A stretch of 64,000 nt of DNA, from NCBI RefSeq assembly GCF_047948215.1, contig NC_134458.1, positions 144,971,036 to 145,035,035 of the forward strand, given 5' to 3'. This document shows, piece by piece, positions 49,134-61,344 of the stretch. Made by a program: the position numbers and the translations under genes. How positions within the stretch are numbered: the stretch's first letter is position 1; every line of letters starts with the position of its first letter. The notes beneath the pieces are model-generated. The model had not been told where the DNA came from, did no database searches, and saw only the letters and a list, made by a program, of their open reading frames with translations. Origin of the DNA: Lycorma delicatula. Its lineage: Eukaryota > Arthropoda > Insecta > Hemiptera > Fulgoridae.

Positions 49134-50232
49134 TGTTTAATGTGTTTTATTTCAAAAATTTATATTTTTTTTTTAAGTAGCACCATTTCGAGAATAGGGA
49201 TTTTTTTCTTTCGTTTCCCCTTTCTAAATGACAGCTTAGTTCGGAAAAATATTTTTTTTTTAAAACTTCATGAAGTAAATAATTCGGTGTGTTATTGTGT
49301 TAAATTTATTTTATTCGAAATGTTAAATGAATCATATAAATATAAATGTTTAAGCTATATATGTAATTTAATTTTTTTACCTTTTAAAGGCAATTTATCT
49401 CAATTCATTCACTATTTCCAAATTTGATTTTAATATTTAAAAAAATATATAAATTTATTTATCTTTTACTAATTTCAATTCAGATAGTTATTTCTGTCAC
49501 TTAACACGCATTAATAAGAATAAGTGTAAAAAAATCATAAAATTTAATCCGTTTGTAAAAACAAAAGGAAATGACAGCAGGAGGCCACTTTTATTACGCT
49601 CCCTGTTGAAAACAACAAATAATACAACCGACTGCTGGCAACAAGATGAAATCACATTATAAGTACAAGTGACGCCTTAAATTGATAAATAAACATCTGC
49701 ACTAAATTAATTAGCGGTAATACCTTGCCTCAAGAAAACATGCCAAATTAGCACGTATATTTTGTTAGTACAAGTAATATTTGGGGGGAGGGTAATCACG
49801 CTTCCCCTACTACTGTTTCTTCATTACAATTATAGACAATAAATAACTTTAGCTACAATTAAAGTCTCAACAACACGATTTTTTTCAATTGTTTAAATCA
49901 ATGAAGTTATTAAATCCTATTAATATCTGTGAAGATAAAAAATGAAACGCAACATTTTATGAAAAGTGATGAAGTCATTAAATACATTAAAACACATTAA
50001 ATTTTCTCTGACATTTTATAAAAACTATAAGATTTATTTTAATAATCATAGTTAATAAAAATTGTGACATAAAAAGAGTTGATAATTCAATTTTTCTTTT
50101 AACGTATAATCGTAAAGTTTATAAAATAAATTTCACACACGGCTACCTCACAATTCACGTTAACTTAATCACGCTTTATTCAACAATTTTATACTCATTT
50201 CTCGGATGATAATAAATTCAAATATTATTATT

Positions 50233-50276
<44 letters not shown>

Positions 50277-50639
50277 TTTACGTAAACTAAATTATGGGTA
50301 TTATTTTATCTGTCATCCAGAAACATTTTGTATTTCATCATGAAGTCATACGTTTATTAACTCAATTAAAAAACGGATTTGCATAAATGTAAAATATTAA
50401 ATTGTTTTTTCCATATTGTAATTCAGTTAACAAAAGAGTCCATTGTATTAATATAGATTCAGTTGAAAAAAAGAGACGAATAAATCATACTCGTAGGAAA
50501 AAAGTTCATTATATTTGAAAAATTTATCGACTTGTACTACTTTTTTATTTATGGAATACTTTCAAAAACGTATTCTGGATAAATATCCTGTTAATAAGAA
50601 TATGAACCAATAAAACTTAAATTTTTATTTATTTTATTA
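48116..50639. other. AT-rich gene-less stretch with two long (TA)n tracts
   Basis: (TA)n at 49079-49129 and 50236-50273. The 99-codon plus frame at 49128-49427 starts inside the first tract and is Phe/Leu/Ile/Lys-rich without any domain, so I treat it as chance. A more balanced patch at 49560-49830 is unassigned. Confidence 0.55.
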
Positions 50640-51340
50640 AACTTTATTTTATGCGAAAAGGGCAACTTAGGATCATAAAGTCATTGATTCTTTTCTCTTC
50701 TTTTATACTTTCTAATTTTTTTCGGCATGCCTTCTTTTTATTTAGCCACAACAACCTTTATTTTTAATTATTTTTGAGTTGTAATCTCTATCGCAATATT
50801 CCTCTTCTTTCAAGCCTATCCTTTAAAAGTCCTCTCCAATCTGTTTCAGGTAATTTTATTTGGTTTTCACGTTCCACAGATTATCAAAGATTTGTTTATT
50901 TAATCCGTTTGTGTCCATTCTTATAGCTGTTTCTAGGATTTCTTGATTTTGTTAGCTCTCCTTGTTAGATTTCAATCTTTTTCCTTCCTCTGTTATCTTT
51001 GGACTATGAATTTTCCTTACTAAGCTTCTTTTAATCTTGAGAAACTTTTCGAAGTCGATTTGGCTTTATGTTTCAGTGCCATATAAGATTACTAGTCTTA
51101 ATACAGTAATTTCAGGATCTTAGGGGGATTCTTCTTCTTATAGTTTATGTCTTTGGTGATAAAATTAGGTTCCTCCAGTTTTAATGTTCTATTTTCAATT
51201 GTAACTTTATCCGTTGATGTTTTTCTTATAATCTCTCCTTCGTACTTAGTGTTATTTAAATTTTAGTCCCTATTGTCTTTTTGTGAATGATTTGATGTTC
51301 GTAATTATTTCCGTTTTTCAGGCCTCCTCATAATTTAAAC
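50640..51340 (-). pseudogene. LINE reverse transcriptase C-terminus, degraded
   Basis: On the minus strand in order: LNNTKYEGEIIRKT, a remnant SYMALKHKA (for the LYGSETW-type block), then DFEKFLKI-like, VRKIHSPKITEEGK and IRMDTNGLNKQIFDNLWNV. KTK, LKQIGEDF and GLKEEEYC follow. Spacing and order match the RT C-terminus found at 44170-44725, but this copy is from a distinct and older insertion. Stops occur in every frame. Confidence 0.68.
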
Positions 51341-52436
51341 AAAATCCAATAAAATTAATATATAATATTATTTTTATTCTTTTTGTAATTTTGTATTTTA
51401 AAATTAATATTTTTTTTAAATTTTATATGTCAAATTAATTATTAGTAGTTTCTTGTAGTTATTTATTTTCCTAAACATCACAATTTTAAAATAATTTTTA
51501 TTTTTATAATATTTTTTCCTACCTTCACTTTAGGCTTTGAAATATAACTTTTTGACGTTTTAAAGATAACTTAACTTATACTTCCCTATATATTCTTATA
51601 TCCTGTTATATTATTTTTTTTTATTCCAATTCTGGGTAATGTTGTCCTAATTGCAATTTACGTCACAAAAACAGAAAAAAGGAAGAAAAAAGAAGATTGC
51701 ATATCAGAAGCAGGCTGCTAAGATAAAATTTAGAAGAAATACTTTAGGCTAAAACGAAGTGAAAAAGAATATTTACCTTCCTGAAATGTTTTATATAAAA
51801 AAAAAAAAAAAACATCAAAAATTGGTTGCTTTTAAAATTACAACCCGGATATGTATAAATATAATACAAAATAATAAAACTAACAACTAAAATAATGATT
51901 ATTATTGTAGTATTTCAAAAATATATTATACTAGACAAACTAGCAAACATACAAGTAGAAGAAATAAACATTATATATAAAAAATTGAATCAGCTTTTGG
52001 AAAACCCCTTATAGCAAAAGGTTGATAAAAATGAAAAAAAGTAAAATAAAAAATTGATCAATGTATATATAAATATTAATCAGAATGATTAAATTTTAAG
52101 CATAAACAACCACAAACTTATAAACGCTAATTTTAATCAATTTTTTGATTTTAAGATTATAAAGGTATAATTTATGTTGATAAACTTATAAAATTATTTC
52201 AGCATCATAATAAATTAAAACAAAATGCGTAATTAAATTCAAAATATTTGCTACAGATTTACGTAGTAAATGAATTGTTGAATTACTGTTTTCATTAAAA
52301 ATACGAAATGAAATTAAAAACAAAGCTTTAACAAAATATATATATTTCTCCAACTAATTTTGCCAGCTGCTGTCGGGTCTAATTGTGTGTGTGTGTGTGT
52401 GTTTGTCTATAGGAAAATGCAATTACTCCTACCGGC
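51341..52436. other. AT-rich gene-less stretch
   Basis: (GT)n at 52384-52402 near the right end. Nothing else is recognisable. Confidence 0.55.
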
Positions 52437-52714
52437 TTGCCAGGCCTGACGTAGCTGCTGATGAAGTGCAGAATAAGTGTAAATGTAGCGGTAAATACCT
52501 AAAACGGTAAGATAAGAACCTCTAGTCTTGAACAGACAAAGGTCAACCACTCTTGAGACGTGTGGTTAATTGAAACCCAACTGTTCACAGTGTAGCATTC
52601 ATACCCGTATAAAAGCAACTGCCTTTACAAGGACTCGAACTTTAGAACACTCAACTTCGAAAATCAGCTGATTTTGCGTTGACGAGTTTAATCATTAGAC
52701 TAACCCGGCGGGTT
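52437..52714 (-). mobile_element. tRNA-derived SINE, family B, copy 2, with tRNA-like head
   Basis: The minus strand starts AACCCGCCGGGTTAGTCTAA (box A region), followed by CAAAATCAGCTGATTTTCGA (an internal palindrome), AAGTTCGAGTCCTTGTAAAG (box B: GTTCGAGTCC), then the body with TTTTATACGGGTATGAAT, AATTAACCACACGTCTC and AGTGGTTGACCTTTG. It is the best head of the three family B copies. Confidence 0.85.
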
Positions 52715-53837
52715 TTAAAAAATATAAGAATCATAAAAATCCGATATTACAATCGAATAATATTAAAACATAAGTATTAATATATGTAATTATTTACAAA
52801 ATTTAAATCACAAATAAATTTGAATAATGTTTTTTTTAATTATTTCTCAAATTTCTTTATTTTGAAGCAAAATAAATTATTTAATATTTTTTATTGCATT
52901 GAAATCAGTATTAAAAATTTTTAATCGAAGTCGAAGGTAGACTAACAATTAATTTTTACAATGACATTGAAATATTTAAAAAATATACTACAATTCAAAT
53001 GATGTTCCTGAGAATGATGTTATAATTGAAAAGTACTATTGCGATTCCATTGTTATTTGTTTTTTTTAATTTACTGCTAAAACGTTAGTTTTTTATTTAT
53101 AATATTTTTATAAGCACAAAAAATAAAATAAAATGTAACATTACGTTTTTATCCTAAATTGCCATATATATTTATTATAAAAATAATTTTCAAATACAAA
53201 CAATGAAAATTAATTATCTATTAAAATCTATGAATAAGTAAAATTGATTTAATTGAATGTTCGTGACAGTATTACTTTATATGAAAAATATTCATTTAAA
53301 AATATATAAAATATAAATTAAATCTGTAACCGAATTTTAATTATTGTGTAACTGAAATAGATGAAAAAAACTTTTTTTTAACAAATGAGGTTTGGTTATA
53401 AAACTTTTTGCGAATGACATAAATTACCAGCTTTCAGTAAAGTCAAAGGTAGAAGACAAAATTCTCAGAGTAAAATTACTTACTTACCTCATGTCAGATA
53501 GCTGAATTTAATGTTTTACAGTCTGATCTTGACAAAAGTTTTATATCTAATGATGATCGATGAGAAAATCCCTAACATTTCAAAACATTCTAATTATTCA
53601 AAGTACTTGAAAGCTTTACTTGAGACAGTTTTGCGATCGTAAAACTTATATTATCTTCGATACTCGTAAAGTTACTCAATAAACGTTAAGAGATAAATGA
53701 TACGAAATAGAATATAAAATACCTCAAAAATATTTATTTTTTTTTACTGTACGAATAAAAATCTATATCAATTATAAAAATGTTTTTATCCCTTAATAAA
53801 AAATTAAATACTTCCGAATGACATTTTTATTAATTAC
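52715..53837. other. AT-rich gene-less stretch
   Basis: I see nothing recognisable here. Confidence 0.6.
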
Positions 53838-54454
53838 TACTGGACCCGGCAATGCTTTGCTATAGCCAGAATTTTTAACACAATTCAAAAATCACCAATC
53901 TTACTACTATATAAATCATTAAAAAAACGTATAAATAAATAATCTGAAACTTCTTTTACTAAATTTAATGTCGTATGTATGTATATTTGATAATGTATAT
54001 GTATATGTCAGTAAACCATAAATATAATCTAACCAAACTGCGCTCACTAGTTAGGTTAGCAAGCGAAGCGAGCGTAGTTTGGTTAGATTATGTTTATATA
54101 ATGTTAATTATAAGCAATTATGCAAATATATTATATTTAATTTTCTAATTAGCCGGGTGCATTACAATAAGCCTGATTTTTCACTTTGCCTAAAACATAT
54201 ATATCAAGAGTTATCGTTTATGTTGATTGTCATTGTCTATATCGCTCGTTGTCTATTTCAATATCGACTTCCTCAGACAATTATTATGTGATTAAATACT
54301 ATATTATTACATTATTAAATATTATGGAACTAATATGTAAACCTTCCAAGGACAAATAATAATAAATTGTGAAATTTTCAGTGAAATCAGATAAGTAGTT
54401 TATGAGTTATTAGGGCACACACAAAACGAAGATTGTCTTTTATTTATGTAGATT
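53838..54454 (+). mobile_element. Retroposon- or Helitron-like unit starting CTGGACCCGGCAATG
   Basis: It starts with CTGGACCCGGCAATGCTTTG. It ends with 'cagtgaaatcagataagtag', 'gagttattagggcacacaca' and 'tttatttatgtagatt'. The combination of a (A)CCCGGCAA start and an end in which a sentence-like 'gtgaaatc.g..tagtagttt.tgagtt' is followed by ACA repeats and TTTAT..TAGATT is common in dispersed arthropod repeats of uncertain class. It carries an internal hairpin at 54024-54091. Boundaries are approximate. Confidence 0.45.
54024..54091. repeat. 22-bp inverted repeat related to the foldback element
   Basis: The arms at 54024-54045 and 54070-54091 match with one mismatch (ATAATCTAACCAAACTGCGCTC against its complement). 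The loop contains GCAAGCGAAGC. The words AACCAAACT and GCTCGCTTCGCTTGCTAACC (on the minus strand) recall the inner arms of 7847-8293. Confidence 0.8.
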
Positions 54455-54699
54455 AAATAATACATCTAGCTCACCCATGTTCCTCAAAGGAAAAACATAC
54501 CCCCTGCGACCTCATAAAAGTTTCTAATGAAATTTAGCCGAAATATAAAATGAAAGCGTTTGCAAGGCAAAACATATAGCAATAATATTTCAATTAGTAC
54601 AATTCTAGATGAAAAATTAAGGACTAAAAAAAATTTAACAACAAATGTATATAATTTTTGATTATATATCTTATTCTAAATTATTTTATAGAAAGAATT

Positions 54700-54955
54700 T
54701 CGTTTATGAGGACATAAATGAAGAAAGAATAGTATTGAAAATGTTGAATTAGAAATTAAATGAGAGAGACCAAGATAAATGCAAAGGTGGTTAGATAAAG
54801 TTAGAAAGGATACTTTGAATTCTGATTACGGGAAGGTAACATTGAAAAGTGGTTACAGTGAAAGGGTGATGGAGGAACAGAACATGATAAAGGTCTATAA
54901 TCTACCTCAGTATCCAGAATACTGGATTAGAGGAAGAAGAAGAAGGAAAAAATAA
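54700..54955 (+). pseudogene. LINE reverse transcriptase extreme C-terminus
   Basis: Reads RPR then MQRWLDKVRKDTLNSDYGK and further LKSGYSERVMEEQNMIKVYN, then PQYPEYWIRGRRRRKK. The GRPR..W.D.VR.D pattern followed by a basic end is the usual last block of endonuclease-RT proteins of insect LINEs. Nothing upstream of 54700 matches, so it is a short 5'-truncated or degraded copy. Confidence 0.5.
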
Positions 54956-56019
54956 AATTTAATTTATTTTTTTTTTTTAATTTTGTAAAGAGTTAACAAT
55001 TACTTTCTGAAGAAATCTATATGATTTATAGTGTAAACCTACTTATAACAAAAATTACTATAAATAGAAAATTATTTTATTTTTTAGGTTATGTAAATTT
55101 AATTTCATTATCAAAGTGAATTTTAATAGTAACAATATCTCCAGTTTTTATTTTAAATACCAAACAATTCGTTTTTTTGGAATTAAATACATAAATGAGA
55201 AATATTCACTGAATTTTGTAGGAACTTTCTCCCATACTTTAAAGATATATTCTACTCCTAAAATAATAAAAAAAATCATATAAACAAAAATCTGGAATTT
55301 TTTTATTTTCATGTTACAAATAGAGAACGATTTCACTCAAATAGAGTAAAGATCAAATAACGCTATACTAAAACTCTACAGACATAAATTTTGAAGAAGT
55401 TTATAAAGAAGATGATGATGCAAGTGGAGATTACATGAAATAATACAGGTTGGGCGGTCGAAAACCGTTACAACCTGCTATCTAAAAACTGTATCTAAAA
55501 CAAAACGATAAATCCAAGAAAAATAAGTCCAAGGAAAGTCAATAAGTTCAAGGAAAATCACATTAACTTATATTTCGTTTATCGCTTCATTTTATCAATT
55601 TCGTTAAATGTACTATTTATAAGTGGCACATGCTATTTTTATTATTTATCATTATATCATTTAATCTGTGATTTCAGTATGTAACAATTACGTAGAAAGA
55701 AAATATTCACATTACGTTTTTCACAAATTAAGCTATAATTCCTACAGTTTCCTCTTCGTTTACAATTTTCAAAATTTCATATCATATTTTTAACTTCTAA
55801 GAGTATATAATGAATAATATCGTCTAATAAATAAAAAAAGGTGTTTAAAACTTATACATAATAGTAATTTTATTAAAATTAATTAATATAGAACAATTTA
55901 TTCTATATTATTAATAAACATAGAAATAACGTCATTAAAGGAATAAAAACAATATTTTTGCTACACAAGTTTTGCGAATTTCTTATGTTTTGTGTTATTT
56001 AAAAATATATACATTGGTC
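54956..56019. other. AT-rich gene-less stretch
   Basis: Nothing recognisable. The minus frame at 55148-55336 looks like chance. Confidence 0.55.
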
Positions 56020-56570
56020 TTATTGCGTAAAGCTATGGGATACGACGAGCAAGAATAACATTGACATAAAAACGTTTCCAGAATAAGTTGGCGAGATCCA
56101 TTGCAGAGGCACACACGGAACGAAGAAATTCACGACTACCAAGAATTAACTTATATTCGCGAAGAGGTCAAATGGTTCGGTTCAAATTGTAGGCAGCTAT
56201 TAGGCAGCTATCACTTGAACTTTCTAGAGAAGTTATTCTCTTAGACAACAGAGAGGAGGTCCAGTGATAGTACGGCTGGACGTGGAAGAATCTGAGTGAT
56301 TCTTAAACTGGTTCAGTACCACATATGTGATTAGCATTTTTCTATTCTTTGATGAGAAGCTTAGCCTCTTTCCATTTATCTCTATGAGCTTGTTACGTTG
56401 CTTTGTTTGTCTTTGTCTACTCTTTAATGATGTTATAGATATATTGTTTTTCATTAGACCGTTGTAAACTCTTGAACCCTTTAACTCTTGTGATCTTATT
56501 CACTTTATATATGTATGAATAAAGTACATTTATATATATCTTTAAGTATATGTACGTTTTATTGAGGGTG
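56020..56570. other. Balanced-composition segment, unassigned
   Basis: Less AT-rich than its flanks. A 73-codon minus frame (56233-56454) and neighbouring stop-interrupted frames (for example QAHRDKWKEAKLL) have the look of decayed coding sequence, perhaps a retroelement, but no domain could be named. Confidence 0.3.
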
Positions 56571-56744
56571 TTCCCCTCATCATTTCCTTTTTGTAGTACT
56601 ATTTACTTGTGGTTCCTTACTCGGAACTGACTGTTAATAACAAATTGTGAGGAAAATAATGTATATATTATATTGTTTTTCCATTAAAACATTAGTATGA
56701 AAAATAATTAAAAAGGATTTTTTTTCGTCTCAAAATAAAATTTA

Positions 56745-57115
56745 CAATCAGTCACACTATTACAGAAACCATAAGTAAATATGATCACATACAATCACAT
56801 GTAGAAAGGCTTCCATCGAAACTCCACAAAAATTACAAACTAGTATTTCTAAACAGAACATTTAATGTTCGTACACGTACAAAGTTAGGTCATAGAACAG
56901 TGCCACCATTAATAGTTGAACCCAAAACAAAAACAATCATAAGAATTCACAAACAAGATATAAATGAGAAAAAAACTATAATTAATAATGAAAGAATAAT
57001 AATGAAAATTGAACGAAATGATATATAGATATGACAGGAAGTTGATGCAGTTCCATCTCCAACACGTGGAGTCATTTTAGTATTTTAACGTCTTCACTAT
57101 TGTCTAGAAGGTTAA
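56745..57115 (+). repeat. Dispersed repeat 'R2', plus-strand copy
   Basis: Matches the complement of 59148-59545 over about 370 bp. Shared words include 'acagaaaccataag.aaatatgatca', 'agaacatttaatgt', 'acaaagttaggt', 'aaaacaaaaacaatc', 'aactataattaataat', 'tatagatatgac' and 'cattattgtctagaaggt' (copy 1: cactattgtctagaaggt). No protein is recognisable in either copy. Confidence 0.8.
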
Positions 57116-59147
57116 TAATTATAAATAAATTTAAAAAAGTTCATTATATCGTTACATTTTCCAAAAATGAAATAGTTTTTTTTAAAAATAAAAGCTGAAA
57201 ATTGAATTTTAAATTAAATATTATAAATTACTCGTATTAAATATAATTATATTATTAATTTTAAATTATGTTAAATTATTTAATATAATAAATTATAAAT
57301 TTTTATAAAATAATTAAGTAAATCTCTACCTCATTTTTAATCTCTATTCTATATAAGTTATAACGATTATTTAGTCGTAAAAAATACAATAAAACAATTA
57401 ACAAGCAATTATAAAAATAAAACTATTGTTTTATAGTGCTGAACCATTATTATTTCAGTACACCAGTAGGACCGGAGAGTCATGACTCTTTTTACATTTC
57501 AACTATGATTTTTTAAACTTTTAACTTTGATATATTAATTTTAACTTCTGATGATGACTTCCAAATAACCCGAAAGATCTAGAGAACATATCAGTTCTAG
57601 TAAGGTGGATTATATTAGTTGTTAATTTATTGATAAAACTGTCCTTTGGTCAAGGAGGTCAAATAGGAACCAAATATTTTTACCAAGAATTTTGATTTTT
57701 TTCTCAATTATACTTTAATACGGCATAATTTTTAAGGTAAAAATTACATTTGATCAAGGGTATCAAATAGGACCCAAATGTTTATACTGTAAATATTGCA
57801 AAATTAAGTAATTTATATTTAACTACTCTATGACGTATTTGATATAAAAATTTATCAGAGACAAAACCAGGAAAGTTAAATAACACTTTCCCTGGTTTTT
57901 TTTTTTTAATAGAATTTGTAACTTTTGGAAAATGAAATACGGGTATGTATATATTAATTATAACATTGTAAAACCAGTAACGATAAATAATTGAATTACT
58001 TTGTTTTAAACCGGTTTATATTAAGAATAATATGATTACCAAATTTTATATTTCTATAACAAATAATAGTACCAACACTGGAATAGAGGAAGGAGGGCCC
58101 GGTAATTATATATGCATAAAATATACTAGGAAACCTCTAATGATAATTTAGAACTTCGTGGAATATTTGGTTGTTAATTATCTGCTACAATGTTGTATAA
58201 TAAAACAACACAATATTACATTTTTATTAAATATATATTCAGTTACAATCCAATTAAAATACCGTTGCTATAAAATAGATTAAAAAATTTAAAACCGAGT
58301 AAAACAGATTAGGCTATTGGAAATTAATAACCGTTTAAAAGAGAAATAACAAAAACTAGTCTAGACTGCTTGGTGCGGTAAACGTGATAGAATACAATGC
58401 CTATTATGATTCTTAACACATTTTATTTTTTTATTTTTTATTTATTATCGAAACTGTTAAACAATATTACAGTTATTAAAGTATAATAATTATAATTTGA
58501 AGAAGTATTGTATACTACATTTATTTATGTATAATTTCAACAAAAGGATGTTAATAAATTGTGCAAAAATATTAATTAAATTTAATCAAGTCTATATATA
58601 TAAATATATTATTACGTAAATTTAACGTATTAAATTACGTAATGGTCTAATTTATGCAATAAAAAAACCCGTAACATTTTATGGTTATGTAGTGGTAGTT
58701 ATATATTTTTATATTTATTTATTACCAGTTACAGAACAATATAAAATTAAAATTAACGATTAATTCTTAAATTTAAATTATTTCTTAAAATTACTTAAAA
58801 ACTTACGGTCAAATTACTTAATTAAAAACGAATTATATAACTATTTGTTAAAGAAAATGATTAAATTTGTATGATGGTACAGTATAGATCTAAGTGATAT
58901 TTAAACCCCAAATTTATTTTAAACTCAAAAAATGAAAAAAGAAATTTCTTAATCTACTACAATCGATTTTTATAAAAAAAGTTTTTTTTATTATTTGTTT
59001 ATATGGCAGTTCCAAAAAAAATTGCTGAGAAGCATCACAGAGACGCCTTGGTTTGTAAGAAACAGTAAATTCCATGAATATTTGGGTTACCGCTGGTTCA
59101 AGAAGAAATACAGTAATTAGTACAAAATATAAATTGCAACTAAAAAC
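57116..59147. other. AT-rich spacer between the two R2 copies
   Basis: Contains a direct repeat pair at 57647-57684 and 57752-57788 (tcaagg..gtcaaatagga.ccaaat.tttt). A stretch at 57535-57600 (tctgatgatgacttccaaataacccgaaag, given here only as position and gist) recalls the end of Penelope-like elements. Otherwise I see nothing. Confidence 0.4.
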
Positions 59148-59545
59148 CCACGTGAATTATTTAGCTATTCACCTTCTAGACAATAATGAAGACGTTAGAA
59201 GGCTACGATTAAAAATATTGGACCTTGATGACTTTATGTGATTTGAGGTGAAACTGCATCAACTTAGTGTTGCCAGTCATATCTATATTTCACTTCGTTC
59301 AATTTTAATTATTATTTTTTAATTATTAATTATAGTTTTAATTTCATTTTTTCTCTTGTTTACGATTGTTTTTGTTTTGTGTTCAAATACGAATGGCGCT
59401 GTTCTCTAACCTAACTTTGTATGTGTACTTACATTAAATGTTCTATATACGAATGTTAGAATGTAATCTATGAAGAGTTTCAATGGAAGTTTCTTTACAC
59501 GTGATTGTATATGATCATATTTGCTTATGGTTTCTGTACAATAAC
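59148..59545 (-). repeat. Dispersed repeat R2, minus-strand copy joined to a SINE
   Basis: The inverted partner of 56745-57115. Its right end passes without a gap into the body of SINE family B copy 3 (59570-59822), so on the minus strand the order is SINE head, SINE body, then R2. This copy has about 20 bases (CAACACTAAGTTGATGC region) not present in the other. Confidence 0.75.
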
Positions 59546-59569
59546 CAACCCTCTCACGTCCATTGAGTT

Positions 59570-59822
59570 GAGGATAGTATGTATGACATATAAACGAGGT
59601 GCAGTCTTGTACAAACTCAGGCCGACCACTCCTGAGACGTGTGATTAATTGAATATCACACCACCAAACTGCACCGCTATCCATTGTCTAGTATTCATAT
59701 CTGTATAAAAGAAATTACATTTAAAATGGATTTAAACATCAGAACCTTCTACTTAGAAAATCTGTTGTTAAACAGCTGATTTGATACGAAGAGTTAACCA
59801 CTTGACTTGACCAGTGGGTTAT
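59570..59822 (-). mobile_element. tRNA-derived SINE, family B, copy 3
   Basis: Minus strand: AACCCACTGGTCAAGTCAAG (degraded box A), ATCAAATCAGCTGTTTAAC, GGTTCTGATGTTTAAATCC (degraded box B), then the body CTTTTATACAGATATGAATA, AATTAATCACACGTCTCAGG and GTCTTGTAC (as complement). The tail differs from copies 1 and 2 and continues into R2. Confidence 0.82.
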
Positions 59823-61308
59823 AAAATAACATACAAATATTTGATTATTTAAAGAGTAAATCAATTTATGATAATTACATAAAAGAGGAGACAAAATAAG
59901 AAATTCATTTACTTTCTGTTCTTAATACTCTGAACCCCGAAAACGGATCTTTACAATAAGCGAATTATTTTTTTTTTTTTTACTTTATTTTAACAAATTC
60001 ACAGCTGTATATTTCTTTTTTACAATGTGCTGATTGTACATACAAATTTCATAGTCTCAGTATTATCTATTGATATGGAAGATGAACTCTTTTATATTGA
60101 TAACTACAAATATTTCTATCCAGCGATAGGATTCAGTTTTATATCATTAACATATTTTTAATTTTTAAACTGTTTTAACAAGTTTTTATAAAGTCAGGAC
60201 TTTCAATGGTTTAGGAGTTTATTAGAATGTTATGTCGTAGAATTTAGGATGTAACACTTAACATATGAATTAGAATGATTTTTTAATTCATCTATGAACT
60301 ACAAATGTAATTTCAAGTAAACAATAATTTCTATGAGTAAGTAATAATAAATAGTCTTACTTGAAATTTTTTTCAGGAGGAAGGTCAATTTTTTTCGAAT
60401 TGGCGTGGGTGAATTGTAGAAAAAAAAAACTTATAATTAAAATAAAAAGATTAACAAATTAAAAAAAAGTAAATTCTCTCAAATTATTATTTTTTTCTCC
60501 TTTTACACTCGTGATTTTTTTTTATCTCAAATTAAATTTACAATCGGTTAGAACCATACATCAGTGGAAAGGAGTTTCCTTGAAACTCCTTATTTAAATA
60601 CATTCTAAAAACATCAATAGTAAATCAAAGACAGCATACGAATACAATAATAAAGTTTAGACAACTAGGCCTAGAATCCATAAAAAAATTCATTAATACA
60701 AATAAATGTAAAAGGTAAAAGAAAAATTAACATTAAAACAAATGACACGAAAAACATAAACATAAATATTTGAATGATGCATAACTCAAGAATAAATGAT
60801 GCTTCGTCCGAAGTATCGCTTTTAGGTTTCTAGGATTTTCTAGATTTCTAGGCTTTTTAGGTTTATAACAGCTTTAACCACCTTACACCTGATATCAATT
60901 TTTTCCTCATAGAAATGGTGATACTAATTTTTTGCTGTAAATTATTTTCCCCAGATATTTTTTAGAATTATGATGCATATAAATCATCTGATACTCTAAA
61001 AGCATTCATCAAAGTCGCTTTTTTAAATAATGATATACAGTATATTAACTGTTCTTATGCTGAACAAAGAAAGCTATTACTTACAGGAATGAGTATCCCT
61101 TATATTTCGTTAGCTTAGCAACATTACATTATGATGTGGTATATAGGCTAAGTGAAGAAGGTAACTTGAATCTATATATCATGGCATATCTTCTTTATCG
61201 TATCTTCTCTAATAACCTAAGTATGAGATGCTTATTTCTCGGAATGACTGCACCGAATGGTGTCTTCTATCAGGTGCTTGTAATATTATGGTTGTGACGC
61301 TAAACCAT

Positions 61309-61339
<31 letters not shown>

Positions 61340-61344
61340 TTTCT
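59823..61344. other. AT-rich stretch with a partial R2-like copy and (TA)n
   Basis: At about 60515-60600 the words 'tttatctcaaattaaatttacaatcggtta' (with 'ggaaaggagtttccttgaaactcc' after it, both paraphrased by position) match the start of R2 at 56725-56830. (TA)n lies at 61309-61334. No gene is seen. Confidence 0.45.

Noticed and set aside
49128..49427. 99-codon plus frame after a (TA)n tract
   Set aside because: It begins in the microsatellite, is made of Phe, Ile, Leu, Lys and Asn codons, and shows no domain or splice context.
56233..56454. 73-codon minus frame as a small gene
   Set aside because: Lys/Arg/Ser-rich, no domain and no start context. It lies in a segment that looks like decayed retroelement sequence, so it is kept only as unassigned.
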